From Trinickia soli (GTDB lineage: Bacteria > Pseudomonadota > Gammaproteobacteria > Burkholderiales > Burkholderiaceae), in NCBI RefSeq assembly GCF_002879855.1, contig NZ_PNYB01000003.1:62001-126000 (forward strand): a stretch of 64,000 nt of DNA, written 5' to 3'. The position numbers and the translations under genes are program-made. A model generated the notes under the pieces. The model did no database searches. It saw only the letters and a program-made list of their open reading frames with translations, and was not told where the DNA came from. Shown here one piece after another: positions 37,683 to 46,869 of the stretch. Every line of letters starts with the position of its first letter. Positions within the stretch are counted from its first letter, which is position 1.

Positions 37683-39155
37683 TTACTGTTCGAGGACCCA
37701 CGTATCTTTGGTGCCGCCGCCTTGCGAAGAATTGACGACGAGCGAGCCTTCACGCAATGCAACGCGGGTCAAACCGCCCGGCACCATACGCACGTCGCTG
37801 CCGGAGAGCACGAATGGACGCAGATCGATGTGACGCGGCGCGATGCCGGCTTCGACGTAAGTCGGGCAAGTCGACAGCGCGAGCGTCGGCTGTGCGATGT
37901 ACTTGCCGGGCTGCGCGAGCAAGGCGGCACGAAACGCCTCGATCTCGGCCGTCGTCGCGGCGGGACCGACCAGCATGCCGTAGCCGCCCGCGCCGTGCGT
38001 TTCCTTGACGACGAGCTCTGGCAGGTGATCGAGCACGTAGCGCAGATCGTCCGGCTTGCGGCACATCCAGGTGGGCACGTTGCACAGAATCGGCTCTTCG
38101 CCGAGGTAGAAGCGGATCATGTCCGGTACGTACGGATAGATCGACTTGTCGTCGGCGACGCCCGTGCCGACCGCATTGGCGAGCGTCACGTTGCCGGCGC
38201 GATAAGCCGACAGCAAGCCCGCCGCGCCGAGTGTCGAGTCCGAGCGGAAGACTTCCGGATCCAGGAAGTCGTCATCGACACGCCGGTAAATCACGTCGAC
38301 GCGCCGAGGCCCCTGCGTCGTACGCATATAAACGAAGCCACCGTCGACGTAGAGATCCTGTCCCTCGACGAGTTCGACGCCCATTTGCTGAGCGAGAAAC
38401 GCATGCTCGAAATACGCGGAGTTGTACATGCCGGGCGTGAGCACGACGATCGTCGGATCGGCCGCGCCGTGCGGCGCCGCCGCGCGCAGCGTATCGAGCA
38501 GCAGATCCGGATAATGCTCGACGGGCGCCACCCGGTTGCGCGCGAAAAGATCGGGGAAAAGCCGCATCATCATCTTGCGGTTTTCGAGCATGTACGACAC
38601 GCCGGACGGCACACGCAGGTTGTCCTCGAGCACGTAGAACTCGCCGGCGCCGGCACGTACGATGTCGATGCCGGCGATGTGCGCGTAAATATCGCGCGCC
38701 ACGTCGACCCCTTGCATCTCAGGCCGGTACTGGCCATTGGCGAGAATCTGCTCCGTGGGAATGATACCCGCGCGCACGATCGCCTGGTCGTGATAGATGT
38801 CGTGAATGAACCGGTTGAGCGCGCCGACGCGCTGACGCAATCCGCGTTCCAGAGCTGCCCACTCTTGCGCCGGAAAGATGCGTGGAATGACGTCGAACGG
38901 GATCGTGCGTTCCGTGCCGACACCGGTTTCGTCCTTCGCGCCATAGACGGCGAAGGTGATGCCGACGCGGCGAAAGTTCAAATCGGCTTCCGCACGCTTG
39001 GCACTGATCTGCTGTTCCGTTTGCGCGCACATCCACGCGAAAAACGCATGGTAGTGAGCACGCGCCTGGCCGCATTGATGAAACTCCGCGGGCGGCAGGC
39101 CTGCGAGCGCCAACTCGTTGCGCTCGAACATCTCGCTGAAGAAAGCTTGCTTCAT
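37683..39155 (-). CDS. Circularly permuted ATP-grasp protein (set A)
   Basis: 490 aa from Met-Lys-Gln-Ala-Phe (39155). DUF404-DUF407 type: ERTIPFDVIPRIFPAQEWAA, IVRAGIIPTEQI, VLEDNLRVPSGVSYMLENR, PGMYNSAYFEHAFLAQQMGV, and near residue 390 the intact Gly-rich ATP loop VVKETHGAGGYGMLVGP. Ends SSQGGGTKDTWVLEQ as homologues do. These proteins are predicted amidoligases forming peptide or amide bonds with ATP; no product has been established that I know of. First gene of the five-gene cluster. Confidence 0.93.
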   Translation of the reverse strand: MKQAFFSEMFERNELALAGLPPAEFHQCGQARAHYHAFFAWMCAQTEQQISAKRAEADLNFRRVGITFAVYGAKDETGVGTERTIPFDVIPRIFPAQEWAALERGLRQRVGALNRFIHDIYHDQAIVRAGIIPTEQILANGQYRPEMQGVDVARDIYAHIAGIDIVRAGAGEFYVLEDNLRVPSGVSYMLENRKMMMRLFPDLFARNRVAPVEHYPDLLLDTLRAAAPHGAADPTIVVLTPGMYNSAYFEHAFLAQQMGVELVEGQDLYVDGGFVYMRTTQGPRRVDVIYRRVDDDFLDPEVFRSDSTLGAAGLLSAYRAGNVTLANAVGTGVADDKSIYPYVPDMIRFYLGEEPILCNVPTWMCRKPDDLRYVLDHLPELVVKETHGAGGYGMLVGPAATTAEIEAFRAALLAQPGKYIAQPTLALSTCPTYVEAGIAPRHIDLRPFVLSGSDVRMVPGGLTRVALREGSLVVNSSQGGGTKDTWVLEQ

Positions 39156-39680
39156 GGCCGATATTTCCGTTCGTTGTTCGGGCGGCGCGCGTCGAAACGC
39201 ACGGCCCCGGTCGAGCCTCGCTGTCGCCCGTTGTTCGAGCGCAAGCGTTCGGTTATCAAGCATTCTTCGATCGAGGCGGCGGCACGGGCCGGCCACCCCG
39301 ACAATCCGATCGAAATCGGTCGGACTCCCCATTAAGATCGCGGCCAACGAGGGATTGGGCAATACGAGGAAAACCCGCGGCACGCCCGACTTCGTGCGCC
39401 ACCTGAGGATGGAGCAGGCTAGGCAATTTGCATGCCGATTCCCGCTGGCCATGGCTTTGCAGGAGCGGGTTCAAAACCGAGGAACATTGGACGGGTGTTT
39501 GCGCACCGCGGCGGGGCATCGCGCACGGTTCGATGCACCGAGCCGGAACGCGACTGTAAGAGCGCGTTGAATACTGCGGCGGAAGAAGTGGAAGCGGAAG
39601 TGAAAGCAGAAGCGGAAACCTGAAACCGACCGGACGATGCGAGGCGCACCCGGCGCCCCGCACACCTCGTACCGCACGCC
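39156..39680. other. Intergenic region with purine-rich stretch
   Basis: About 525 bases between the ATP-grasp gene and the sugar ABC ATPase gene. No frame looks coding. A purine-rich, imperfectly iterated GGAAGN/GCGGAA tract spans about 39580-39620. The promoter of the ATP-grasp/alpha-E/transglutaminase cluster must lie in its left part; I cannot place it. Confidence 0.5.
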
Positions 39681-40799
39681 TCAGGCGATGCGCGCCTCGG
39701 TCTTCGGATCGAACAACACGGCCTTCGAAACATCGGCGAGCAACGTCATGTCTTGCTGCGCCTGCGGATTGGACGCCGGGTGAACGCGGCTGACCGTCCG
39801 CTTGCCGTTGATCTGTGCAAACACGAGCGTATCGGGGCCCGTCGGCTCGATCACGTCGACTTTCACCGTCAACGGTTGCAGATCGCTGCTGTTGGCGTCG
39901 TGCGCGCCGCGCGCATCGGTAATGCGCTCCGGCCGCAGGCCAAGAATAACGTTCTGACCGACATACCCTTTCACGCGATTCGCTTCGAAGGGCAGCTTCA
40001 GAACGCTGCGCGCGACGCCCGTATCGATCTCCATGCCGATGCCCGCGCCCTGCTCGACGAGCTTGCCCTCGATGAAGTTCATCGGCGGCGCGCCGATGAA
40101 GCCCGCCACGAACAGGTTCGACGGCGAATCGTAGATTTCCTGCGGTGCGCCGAACTGCTGCACGATGCCGTCCTTCATCACGGCGATGCGATCGCCGAGC
40201 GTCATCGCCTCGATCTGATCGTGCGTGACGTAGACGATCGTCGTGCCCAGACGCTGATGCAGCAGTTTGATCTCCGAGCGCATCTCGATGCGCAGCTTCG
40301 CGTCGAGATTCGAAAGCGGCTCGTCGAAGAGGAACATGACGGGATCGCGCGCGAGTGCCCGGCCCATCGCCACCCGCTGACGCTGGCCGCCCGACAGTTG
40401 TCCCGGCTTGCGATCGAGCAGGTGATCGATCTGCAGCATTGACGACACGCGATCGACGATCTGCGCCTGCTCCTTCTTCGGCACCTTGCGGATGTTCAGG
40501 CCGAACGAGATGTTCTCGCGCACCGTCATCGACGGATAGAGCGCATACGACTGGAACACCATCGCGATGTCGCGATCCTTCGGAGAGAGATTGTTGACGA
40601 CCTTGCCGTCGATGCAGATTTCGCCCTGCGTGACCGTTTCAAGGCCGGCGATCATGTTGAGCAGCGTCGACTTCCCGCACCCGGAGCCGCCGACGAGAAT
40701 CAGGAACTGGCCGTCCTCGATTTCGATGTCGACGCCCTTCAAGACGGGCACGCCGTTCGGATAGGTCTTGTATACGTCGCGGATGGAAAGGCTTGCCAT
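39681..40799 (-). CDS. Sugar ABC transporter ATP-binding protein (CUT1, UgpC/MalK type)
   Basis: 372 aa. Walker A GGSGCGKST at 37-45, Q-loop VFQSYALYPSMTVRENI, signature LSGGQRQRVAMGRALARDP, Walker B FLFDEPLSNLDAKLR, H-loop YVTHDQ, then a C-terminal TOBE/MalK regulatory domain (about 240-372). It powers the importer encoded by the next three minus-strand genes upstream. Probably glucose (or mannitol/glycerol-phosphate-like), since zwf-pgl-glk diverge from the binding-protein gene. Confidence 0.93.
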   Translation of the reverse strand: MASLSIRDVYKTYPNGVPVLKGVDIEIEDGQFLILVGGSGCGKSTLLNMIAGLETVTQGEICIDGKVVNNLSPKDRDIAMVFQSYALYPSMTVRENISFGLNIRKVPKKEQAQIVDRVSSMLQIDHLLDRKPGQLSGGQRQRVAMGRALARDPVMFLFDEPLSNLDAKLRIEMRSEIKLLHQRLGTTIVYVTHDQIEAMTLGDRIAVMKDGIVQQFGAPQEIYDSPSNLFVAGFIGAPPMNFIEGKLVEQGAGIGMEIDTGVARSVLKLPFEANRVKGYVGQNVILGLRPERITDARGAHDANSSDLQPLTVKVDVIEPTGPDTLVFAQINGKRTVSRVHPASNPQAQQDMTLLADVSKAVLFDPKTEARIA

Positions 40800-40900
40800 G
40801 CTGAAATCCTTTAATCTGCTTGCTGCTTTCGAATAGTCGAATATACGTTTCGATGGGCGCTCGCCGTGAGCCCTGCACCGCGCCGGGCGAGCGCGCCTGA

Positions 40901-41758
40901 TCAGCCTTTCACCGCACCCGCCGTCAGGCCGCGCACGAAATAGCGGCCCGCGATGATGTAGACGAGCAGTGTCGGCAACGCCGCAATGATGGCCGCGGCC
41001 ATGTCGACGTTGTATTCCTTCACGCCCGTCGACGTATTCACGAGATTGTTCAGCGCCACCGTGATCGGCATCGAATCGACGCCCGAGAAGACGATACCGA
41101 ACAGGAAGTCGTTCCAGATCTGCGTGAACTGCCAGATCACGCAGACCATGAAGATCGGCAGCGAGACGGGCAGCAAAATGCGCGTGAAGATCATAAAGAA
41201 ACCGGCGCCGTCGATGCGGGCGGCCTTCACGAGTTCTGCCGGAATGCTCACGTAGAAGTTACGGAAGAACATCGTCGTGAAGGCAATGCCGTAGACGACA
41301 TGCACGAGCACAAGACCGCCGATCGTGTTCGAGATGCCGACCAACCCGAGCAGACGCGCCATCGGCAACAGGATCGTCTGGAACGGAATGAAGCAACCGA
41401 CGAGCAGCATCGTGAAGATCGCGTCCGCGCCGCGAAAGCGCCAGTGCGTCAGCACATAGCCGTTGAACGCGCCGACGATCGACGAGATCAACACGGCCGG
41501 GATCACCATACGCACCGAGTTCATGAAGAACGGACGCATACCGTCGCAACGCACGCCCGTGCAGGCCTCGCTCCATGCCTTCACCCACGGCGCGAATGTC
41601 CAGTGCGACGGCGGCGTCAGCAGGTTACCGGTACGCAGCTGGTCGAGATCCTTGAACGACGTGGACAACATCACGTAGAGCGGGAACAGGAAGTACAGCG
41701 CGAACAGCAAGAGCGCAGCGTAAATGAACGCGCGGCTGAGGTTCATCCTAGGCTGCAT
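40901..41758 (-). CDS. Sugar ABC transporter permease (MalG type)
   Basis: 285 aa, six transmembrane helices. Conserved EAA-loop segment reads KAARIDGAGFFMIFTRILLP, where the coupling helix contacts the ATPase. The N-terminal start PRMNLSRAFIYAALLLF and final RYFVRGLTAGAVKG are standard for CUT1 MalG-like subunits. It overlaps the end of the MalF-type permease gene by 11 bases, indicating coupling. Confidence 0.94.
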   Translation of the reverse strand: MQPRMNLSRAFIYAALLLFALYFLFPLYVMLSTSFKDLDQLRTGNLLTPPSHWTFAPWVKAWSEACTGVRCDGMRPFFMNSVRMVIPAVLISSIVGAFNGYVLTHWRFRGADAIFTMLLVGCFIPFQTILLPMARLLGLVGISNTIGGLVLVHVVYGIAFTTMFFRNFYVSIPAELVKAARIDGAGFFMIFTRILLPVSLPIFMVCVIWQFTQIWNDFLFGIVFSGVDSMPITVALNNLVNTSTGVKEYNVDMAAAIIAALPTLLVYIIAGRYFVRGLTAGAVKG

Positions 41759-42689
41759 TGCGGGTGCTCCTCGATTCCAGATACATGAGCGGGACGAGTA
41801 CGGCCACGACGGTCGCCAGCATCATCATCGACGAGGCCGCGCCCACGCCAAGCTGCCCGCGGTTGAACGAGAACGTATACATGAACATGGCGGGCAGCGA
41901 CGACGATGTACCGGGGCCGCCTGCCGTCAGTGCGACGACGAGATCGAACGTCTTGATCGTGATGTGACAGAGGATCAGCAGCACCGAGAAAAACACGGGC
42001 CGCATGCTCGGAATCACGATCTTGCGATAAATGGTGGGCAGCGTCGCGCCATCCACTTGCGCAGCCTTGAAGATCTCCGAATCGACACCACGCAGGCCCG
42101 CGAGGAACAGCGCCATGACGAAGCCCGTCGATTGCCAGACGGCGGCGATCACGATACAGAAGATGGCCTTGTCCGGGTCGTCGAGCCAGGTGAACGAGAA
42201 GCTTGTCCAGCCCCAATCGTGCAGCACTTTCTCAAGGCCCAACGAAGGATTCAGAATCCACTGCCAGGCCGTGCCTGTGACGATGAACGAAAGCGCCATC
42301 GGGTAGAGGAACACGGCGCGCAGCGCGCCTTCGTTGCGAATCTTCTGATCGAGCAGGATGGCGAGAAACAGGCCCAGCCCGATGCAGATCGCGATGAACG
42401 GAATGCCGAACCACCCGAGGTTTTGCGCCGACGTCCACCAGACGTCGTTCTCGAACAGTTCGCTATAGCGTGTGAGGCCGGCGAACGTGTAATTGGGCAT
42501 CAGTCGCGAGCTCGACAGCGACAGATAGCCGGTGATCAAGATGAAGCCATAAACGAAGACGAGACTGATCGCCACACTGGGCGCCAGCACGAGCTTCGGA
42601 ATCCAACGGTCGGCGAGCGCCGACAACGACGAGGTGCGGTGGGATACGGGCGCCACGTTGTTCCCTTTTCCGCTGAGAGAGGCAGCCAC
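41748..42689 (-). CDS. Sugar ABC transporter permease (MalF type)
   Basis: 313 aa, six transmembrane helices. Starts with a cytoplasmic stretch and LVLAPSVAISLVFVYGFILI; periplasmic part SLSSSRLMPNYTFAGLTRYS; EAA loop KAAQVDGATLPTIYRKIVIP; last helix TVVAVLVPLMYLESR. Partner of the MalG-type permease (11-base overlap). No large MalF P2 loop, as in monosaccharide CUT1 systems. Confidence 0.94.
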   Translation of the reverse strand: MAASLSGKGNNVAPVSHRTSSLSALADRWIPKLVLAPSVAISLVFVYGFILITGYLSLSSSRLMPNYTFAGLTRYSELFENDVWWTSAQNLGWFGIPFIAICIGLGLFLAILLDQKIRNEGALRAVFLYPMALSFIVTGTAWQWILNPSLGLEKVLHDWGWTSFSFTWLDDPDKAIFCIVIAAVWQSTGFVMALFLAGLRGVDSEIFKAAQVDGATLPTIYRKIVIPSMRPVFFSVLLILCHITIKTFDLVVALTAGGPGTSSSLPAMFMYTFSFNRGQLGVGAASSMMMLATVVAVLVPLMYLESRSTRNAA

Positions 42690-42809
42690 TACTCGACTCC
42701 TGAGTGCTTGCAGGCCGGCCGGAGCACACCGTACACGGGCTGAGCCCGGCCGGCCAGAGTGACGCAGGCAGACGCCGCATGCAGCGAACGCCTGCCCCTT
42801 TGACTACGC

Positions 42810-44063
42810 TTACTTCGTCTTGGCCGCCTTCGCGAGCGCGGCGACGGCGTCTTGCGACGACTCGTTCGAGTTCATGAACTTCGTCACGACGTCGCTCATC
42901 GCACCGGCCGTGGCATCGCCTTGCGCCATGCCGTGGGCCAGCGACGGCACATAGCCGCCGGCCTTGATCGCGGCTTGCTCGTCGGCATACGACTTCTTCG
43001 CGCAATCGTCATAGCTGCTCATGTCGACACCCAGACGCACCGGGATCGAGCCCTTGTACAAGCTGAACTGCTTCTGGAAGTCGGGGCTCATGATCGTCTT
43101 GGCGAGCGCGAGCTGGCCCGGCGTGGCGCTCTTCTGACCCTTCTGCTGGAAGAACACGAACGAATCGACGTTGAACGTATAGGCCTTTTCCGTACCCGGC
43201 ACGGCCGTGCAAACGTAATCGACGCCCGCCTTCTTGTTCGCATTCGCGAACTCGCCCTTGGCCCAGTCGCCCATGAACTGCATGCCGGCCTTGCCGTTGA
43301 TGACCATGGCCGTCGCCAGGTTCCAGTCGCGGCCCGTGCGCGAGCTGTCGAAGTAGGTCGTCAGCTTGCGGACCGTATCGAACACCTTGACCATCTGCGG
43401 CGACGTCAGCGTCTTTTGATCGAGATCGACGATCGCCTTCTTGTAGAAATCGGCGCCTTGCGACAGCACGACGTCTTCCCACACCGTGAAGTCTTGCCAC
43501 GGCTGGCCACCCATCGCGATCGGCTGGTAACCCGCCGCCTTCATCTTGTCGGCAACGGCGAAGAACTCGTCCCAGGTCGTCGGCGCTTTGCCGCCCGCCT
43601 TGTCGAGCGCGGCCTTGTTGATGTACAGCCAGTTCACGCGGTGCACCGAGAACGGCGCGGCGACATAGTGACCGTCCGCTTGCATGATCTTGTCGATCTG
43701 CGGCGGCAGGTTCTTCTTCCAGTCTTCCGACTTGGCGACCGAATCGATGTTGACGAGCACGCCCTGGTCAGCCCATTCCTTGATCAGCGGCCCTTTGATT
43801 TGCGCGGCGCTGGGCGCGTTGCCCGAGATCACCTGCGTCTTCAGTGCAGTCATGGCCGCGGCGCCCGCGCCGCCCGCCACTGCGAAGTCCTTCCACGTAT
43901 AGCCTTGCTTCGTCATGTCGTCCTTGAGGACGCCGATGGCCTTCGATTCACCGCCCGAGGTCCACCAGTGCAGCACTTCGACGGATTCCGCCGCCTGAGC
44001 CGCCGACACGCCCATCATCAGCCCCGTGGCGCACAGCGCAGCCATGATCGCGCGAACTTTCAT
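42810..44063 (-). CDS. Sugar ABC transporter substrate-binding protein (glucose-type)
   Basis: 417 aa with a 24-residue signal peptide (cleavage AQA/AES). The mature periplasmic protein begins VEVLHWWTSGGESKAIGVLK, typical of GtsA/glucose-mannose binding proteins of the extracellular solute-binding family 1, with YVAAPFSVHRVNWLYINKAA and GMQFMGDWAKGEF. First gene of the importer operon; the 120-base gap to the permeases commonly allows higher expression of the binding protein. Glucose specificity is inferred from the divergent zwf-pgl-glk operon. Confidence 0.93.
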   Translation of the reverse strand: MKVRAIMAALCATGLMMGVSAAQAAESVEVLHWWTSGGESKAIGVLKDDMTKQGYTWKDFAVAGGAGAAAMTALKTQVISGNAPSAAQIKGPLIKEWADQGVLVNIDSVAKSEDWKKNLPPQIDKIMQADGHYVAAPFSVHRVNWLYINKAALDKAGGKAPTTWDEFFAVADKMKAAGYQPIAMGGQPWQDFTVWEDVVLSQGADFYKKAIVDLDQKTLTSPQMVKVFDTVRKLTTYFDSSRTGRDWNLATAMVINGKAGMQFMGDWAKGEFANANKKAGVDYVCTAVPGTEKAYTFNVDSFVFFQQKGQKSATPGQLALAKTIMSPDFQKQFSLYKGSIPVRLGVDMSSYDDCAKKSYADEQAAIKAGGYVPSLAHGMAQGDATAGAMSDVVTKFMNSNESSQDAVAALAKAAKTK

Positions 44064-44593
44064 TCTTTATCTCCTCCAGACTACTGACCAAGTAACGATT
44101 ACTCCCCTCTTCGACTGGCCGGGGAACGGTGGTTGGGTGCAACAGAACAACAACTCTGGATGTGACCGGGGCCGCTTATCGTGCGCAGACGCTCGCGCCG
44201 ACGGGTGAGCCCGGCCGCGAAGGTTCGTCAGGAAACGGGTGGTTCCAAACTCAACGACTGTCTCCTCGTTCGAATTCGGCTTGCCGCCTCGCGCGGACCA
44301 AGCTCGGGGAGGCAGCGCGCGCTAGACCGCGCTGCTAACATGCACGCGCGATAAACATCGGAGTTTCGCGGCGCATCGCCCGCCGATCGGCCTGGAAAGC
44401 CCGCGCCGCCACGAAGGCGCACAAGTTTTTTCAATCGATCGACGTTACCTCTTGATTTGGATTGTAGTTAAACTACAATTCAGTGTCAAAAATATTTTTA
44501 TCGCGCTACAGACACCGCAACTCGAGCAGCCAGACAGCCCAGACACGTTTCTCGAATCGCGCCCGCAACCCTTTGACCTTCGGCTCAAGACTC
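44064..44593. promoter_or_regulatory. Divergent control region, sugar importer versus zwf operon
   Basis: About 530 bases with no supportable gene. It contains the HexR-type palindrome at 44461-44479 near the zwf side. The importer promoter should lie on the minus strand in the 44064-44300 part; no second HexR box was found there by eye. Confidence 0.6.
44452..44479 (+). promoter_or_regulatory. zwf promoter with HexR-type operator
   Basis: Palindrome ATTGTAGTT-A-AACTACAAT (arms 44461-44469, 44471-44479) matches the known HexR consensus TGTAATTAAATTACA in form. A plausible -35 TTGATT (44452-44457) and -10 TACAAT (44474-44479), 16 bases apart, bracket it, so bound HexR would block RNA polymerase. 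HexR itself is encoded in the third gene of the operon. Confidence 0.85.
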
Positions 44594-46054
44594 ATGCAAA
44601 TCGACTCAGGCTTCACCTTCGTTCTCTTCGGCGGGACTGGCGATCTGTCGATGCGAAAGATCCTTCCTGCGCTTTACGAAGCCCACCGTGCGGGCATGCT
44701 GTCCGAGCACGGCAAGATCGTGGCCGTGGCCCGGCACGCGGCCGACCGCGACGGCTACATCGAGTGGGTCAACAGCAACGTCAAGGCCCATGTTTCGAAG
44801 GGTGGGCTCGACGAAGCGGCGTGGCGGCGTTTTCTGGAGCGCATCGCCTACGTCAAGCTCGACCTCGGCAAGCCCGAGGATTTCGTTCTGCTGCGCGACG
44901 CGCTCGAAGGCCATGCCGGCACGCGCGTGTTCTATCTGGCGACGGGGCCCTCGCTGTTCGTTCCGATCTGCCGCGCACTGGCCTCGGTGGGCCTGAATGA
45001 AAACGCACGCATCGTGCTCGAAAAACCGCTCGGCTATGACCTGCGTTCGTCGAACGCGATCAACGACGCGGTGGGCGAGATCTTTACCGAAGAGCAGATC
45101 TACCGCATCGATCACTATCTCGGCAAAGAACCCGTGCAGAACCTGCTCGCGCTGCGTTTCGGCAATGCGCTGTTCGAGCCGCTGTGGCGTCGGGAGTGGG
45201 TGGAAAGCATCCAGATCACCATTGCAGAGGAATTGGGCGTCGAAGGTCGCGGCGATTTCTACGACAACACGGGCGCACTGCGCGACATGGTGCAGAACCA
45301 TCTGCTGCAGTTGCTCTCGATCGTGGCAATGGAGCCCCCGCACTCGATGGATTCCGATTCGGTCCGCGACGAAAAGCTGCGCGTGCTGCGCGCGCTCAAG
45401 CCGATCGACACGCGCGACATCTCCAAGATGGCCGTGCGCGGGCAGTACCATGCGGGCGTCATCAAGGGCACGTCGGTGCCGGCCTATGCGACCGAACATG
45501 GTGTGAAGCCGCAGAGCACGACGGAAACGTTCGTCGCGTTGAAGGTGGAAATCGAGAACTGGCGTTGGGCCGGCGTGCCGTTCTTCCTGCGCACGGGTAA
45601 GCGTCTCGCCGAGCGCGTGGCGGAAATCGTCGTCAACTTCCGGCCGGTGCCGCACTCGGCGCTCGGCGCACCCGCGCTGCGGCCCGGCGCGAACCGTCTC
45701 GTGATCCGTCTGCAGCCGAACGAATCGATCCGCTTGTACTGTCTGGCCAAGCAGCCCGGCGAAGGGATGAACCTTTCGAGCGTGCACCTGGATCTCGCCT
45801 TCGATCAGTTCTTCAAGGAAGGACAGATGGAGGCGTATCAGCGTTTGTTGCTCGACGTGATCAACGGACGTCTCGCCCTCTTCGTGCGGCGCGACGAACA
45901 AGAGGCCGCATGGCGTTGGGTCGAACCGATCCTCAACGAATGGCAGACCTCGAACAAGCCGCCCAAGCCGTACGCGTCCGGCACCTGGGGCCCCGCGGCC
46001 GCCAGCGCGATGCTGGCGCAGCACGGCACCTGCTGGCTCGAAGAAGAGAATTGA
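44594..46054 (+). CDS. zwf: Glucose-6-phosphate 1-dehydrogenase
   Basis: 486 aa from Met-Gln-Ile-Asp (44594). Oxidises glucose-6-phosphate to 6-phosphogluconolactone with NAD(P)+. Nucleotide motif GGTGDLS at 13-19, active-site RIDHYLGKEPVQN, and substrate-binding VPFFLRTGKRLAERV. First gene of zwf-pgl-glk/hexR feeding the Entner-Doudoroff route. The HexR-type operator lies ~115 bases upstream of the start, leaving a long leader. Confidence 0.97.
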   Translation: MQIDSGFTFVLFGGTGDLSMRKILPALYEAHRAGMLSEHGKIVAVARHAADRDGYIEWVNSNVKAHVSKGGLDEAAWRRFLERIAYVKLDLGKPEDFVLLRDALEGHAGTRVFYLATGPSLFVPICRALASVGLNENARIVLEKPLGYDLRSSNAINDAVGEIFTEEQIYRIDHYLGKEPVQNLLALRFGNALFEPLWRREWVESIQITIAEELGVEGRGDFYDNTGALRDMVQNHLLQLLSIVAMEPPHSMDSDSVRDEKLRVLRALKPIDTRDISKMAVRGQYHAGVIKGTSVPAYATEHGVKPQSTTETFVALKVEIENWRWAGVPFFLRTGKRLAERVAEIVVNFRPVPHSALGAPALRPGANRLVIRLQPNESIRLYCLAKQPGEGMNLSSVHLDLAFDQFFKEGQMEAYQRLLLDVINGRLALFVRRDEQEAAWRWVEPILNEWQTSNKPPKPYASGTWGPAAASAMLAQHGTCWLEEEN

Positions 46055-46091
46055 TCTGAAGAATGAACGGCTCGGTAGCATTATGCTTGCG

Positions 46092-46127
46092 CGCCGAACC
46101 CGGGCCTCGGGCCTGAAGTTCGGCGCC
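46092..46127. repeat. Intercistronic hairpin between zwf and pgl
   Basis: Perfect 9-bp inverted repeat GCGCCGAAC (46092-46100)/GTTCGGCGC (46119-46127) with an 18-base loop, located 38 bases after the zwf stop and 50 bases before pgl. No T-tract follows, so it is more likely an mRNA-stability or processing element than a terminator. Confidence 0.55.
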
Positions 46128-46176
46128 CGCCGCTGCCGGCGATGGTGGATATACAAAAAAGCAGTCTGGAGGAGAA

Positions 46177-46869
46177 GTGATCGAGCTTCACGCTTTTGAC
46201 GACCCGCGCGCTCAAGCCGGCGCGTTGGCGAAAGCCGTCGGCGGTGCGCTCAGCGCATCGCTTGCCGCGGCGCCCGGCGTACGCGCCACGCTGGCCGTGT
46301 CCGGCGGCACGAGCCCGCGCCCGTTCTTTCAAGCGCTCGCACTCGAATCGCTCGATTGGGCGCGCGTGAATGTAACGCTCGTCGACGACCGCTGGGTGGA
46401 CGAAACCGACAGCGCCAGCAATGCCCGGCTCGTGCGCGACACGTTGCTCACGCAGGCGGTGAGCGCTGCGCGCTTCGCACCGCTCGTCGATGTGTCCGTT
46501 TCGCTCGACGCGCGCGTCGCTGCGCTGAACGCCGATGCATCTTATGCTCTGCCCGACGTCGCCGTCCTTGGCATGGGCGAAGACGGCCACACGGCGTCGC
46601 TGTTCGCCGACGCCCCCGCGCACGAGTGGACGCACGCGCTGCAAACGAGCGAACGCTACGTCGCCGTCCATCCAGGCGCGGCTCCCCATGCACGCGTGAG
46701 TCTGTCGATGTCCGCACTCAAGGGCATCAGGCAGTTGTTTCTGTTGATCTCGGGCGAACGCAAGCTCGACGTGCTGAAAGCGGCCGCATCCGCACCGCAG
46801 GAAAACGCCATCTCGAAGCTGGTAAACGACAAGGGAGTCAGACTCGATGTCTACTGGTCTGCAAAATAA
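46177..46869 (+). CDS. pgl: 6-phosphogluconolactonase
   Basis: 230 aa from GTG 46177 preceded by TCTGGAGGAGAA. Hydrolyses 6-phosphogluconolactone. SolI/DevB-type features: [57 protein letters not shown], and [19 protein letters not shown]. It overlaps the start of glk/hexR by 23 bases, so translation is likely coupled. Confidence 0.95.
   Translation: MIELHAFDDPRAQAGALAKAVGGALSASLAAAPGVRATLAVSGGTSPRPFFQALALESLDWARVNVTLVDDRWVDETDSASNARLVRDTLLTQAVSAARFAPLVDVSVSLDARVAALNADASYALPDVAVLGMGEDGHTASLFADAPAHEWTHALQTSERYVAVHPGAAPHARVSLSMSALKGIRQLFLLISGERKLDVLKAAASAPQENAISKLVNDKGVRLDVYWSAK

Noticed and set aside
39580-39622. Iterated purine-rich GGAAG/GCGGAA tract.
   Set aside because: Irregular low-complexity sequence; unit length varies, so it is not a true tandem repeat or CRISPR-like array.
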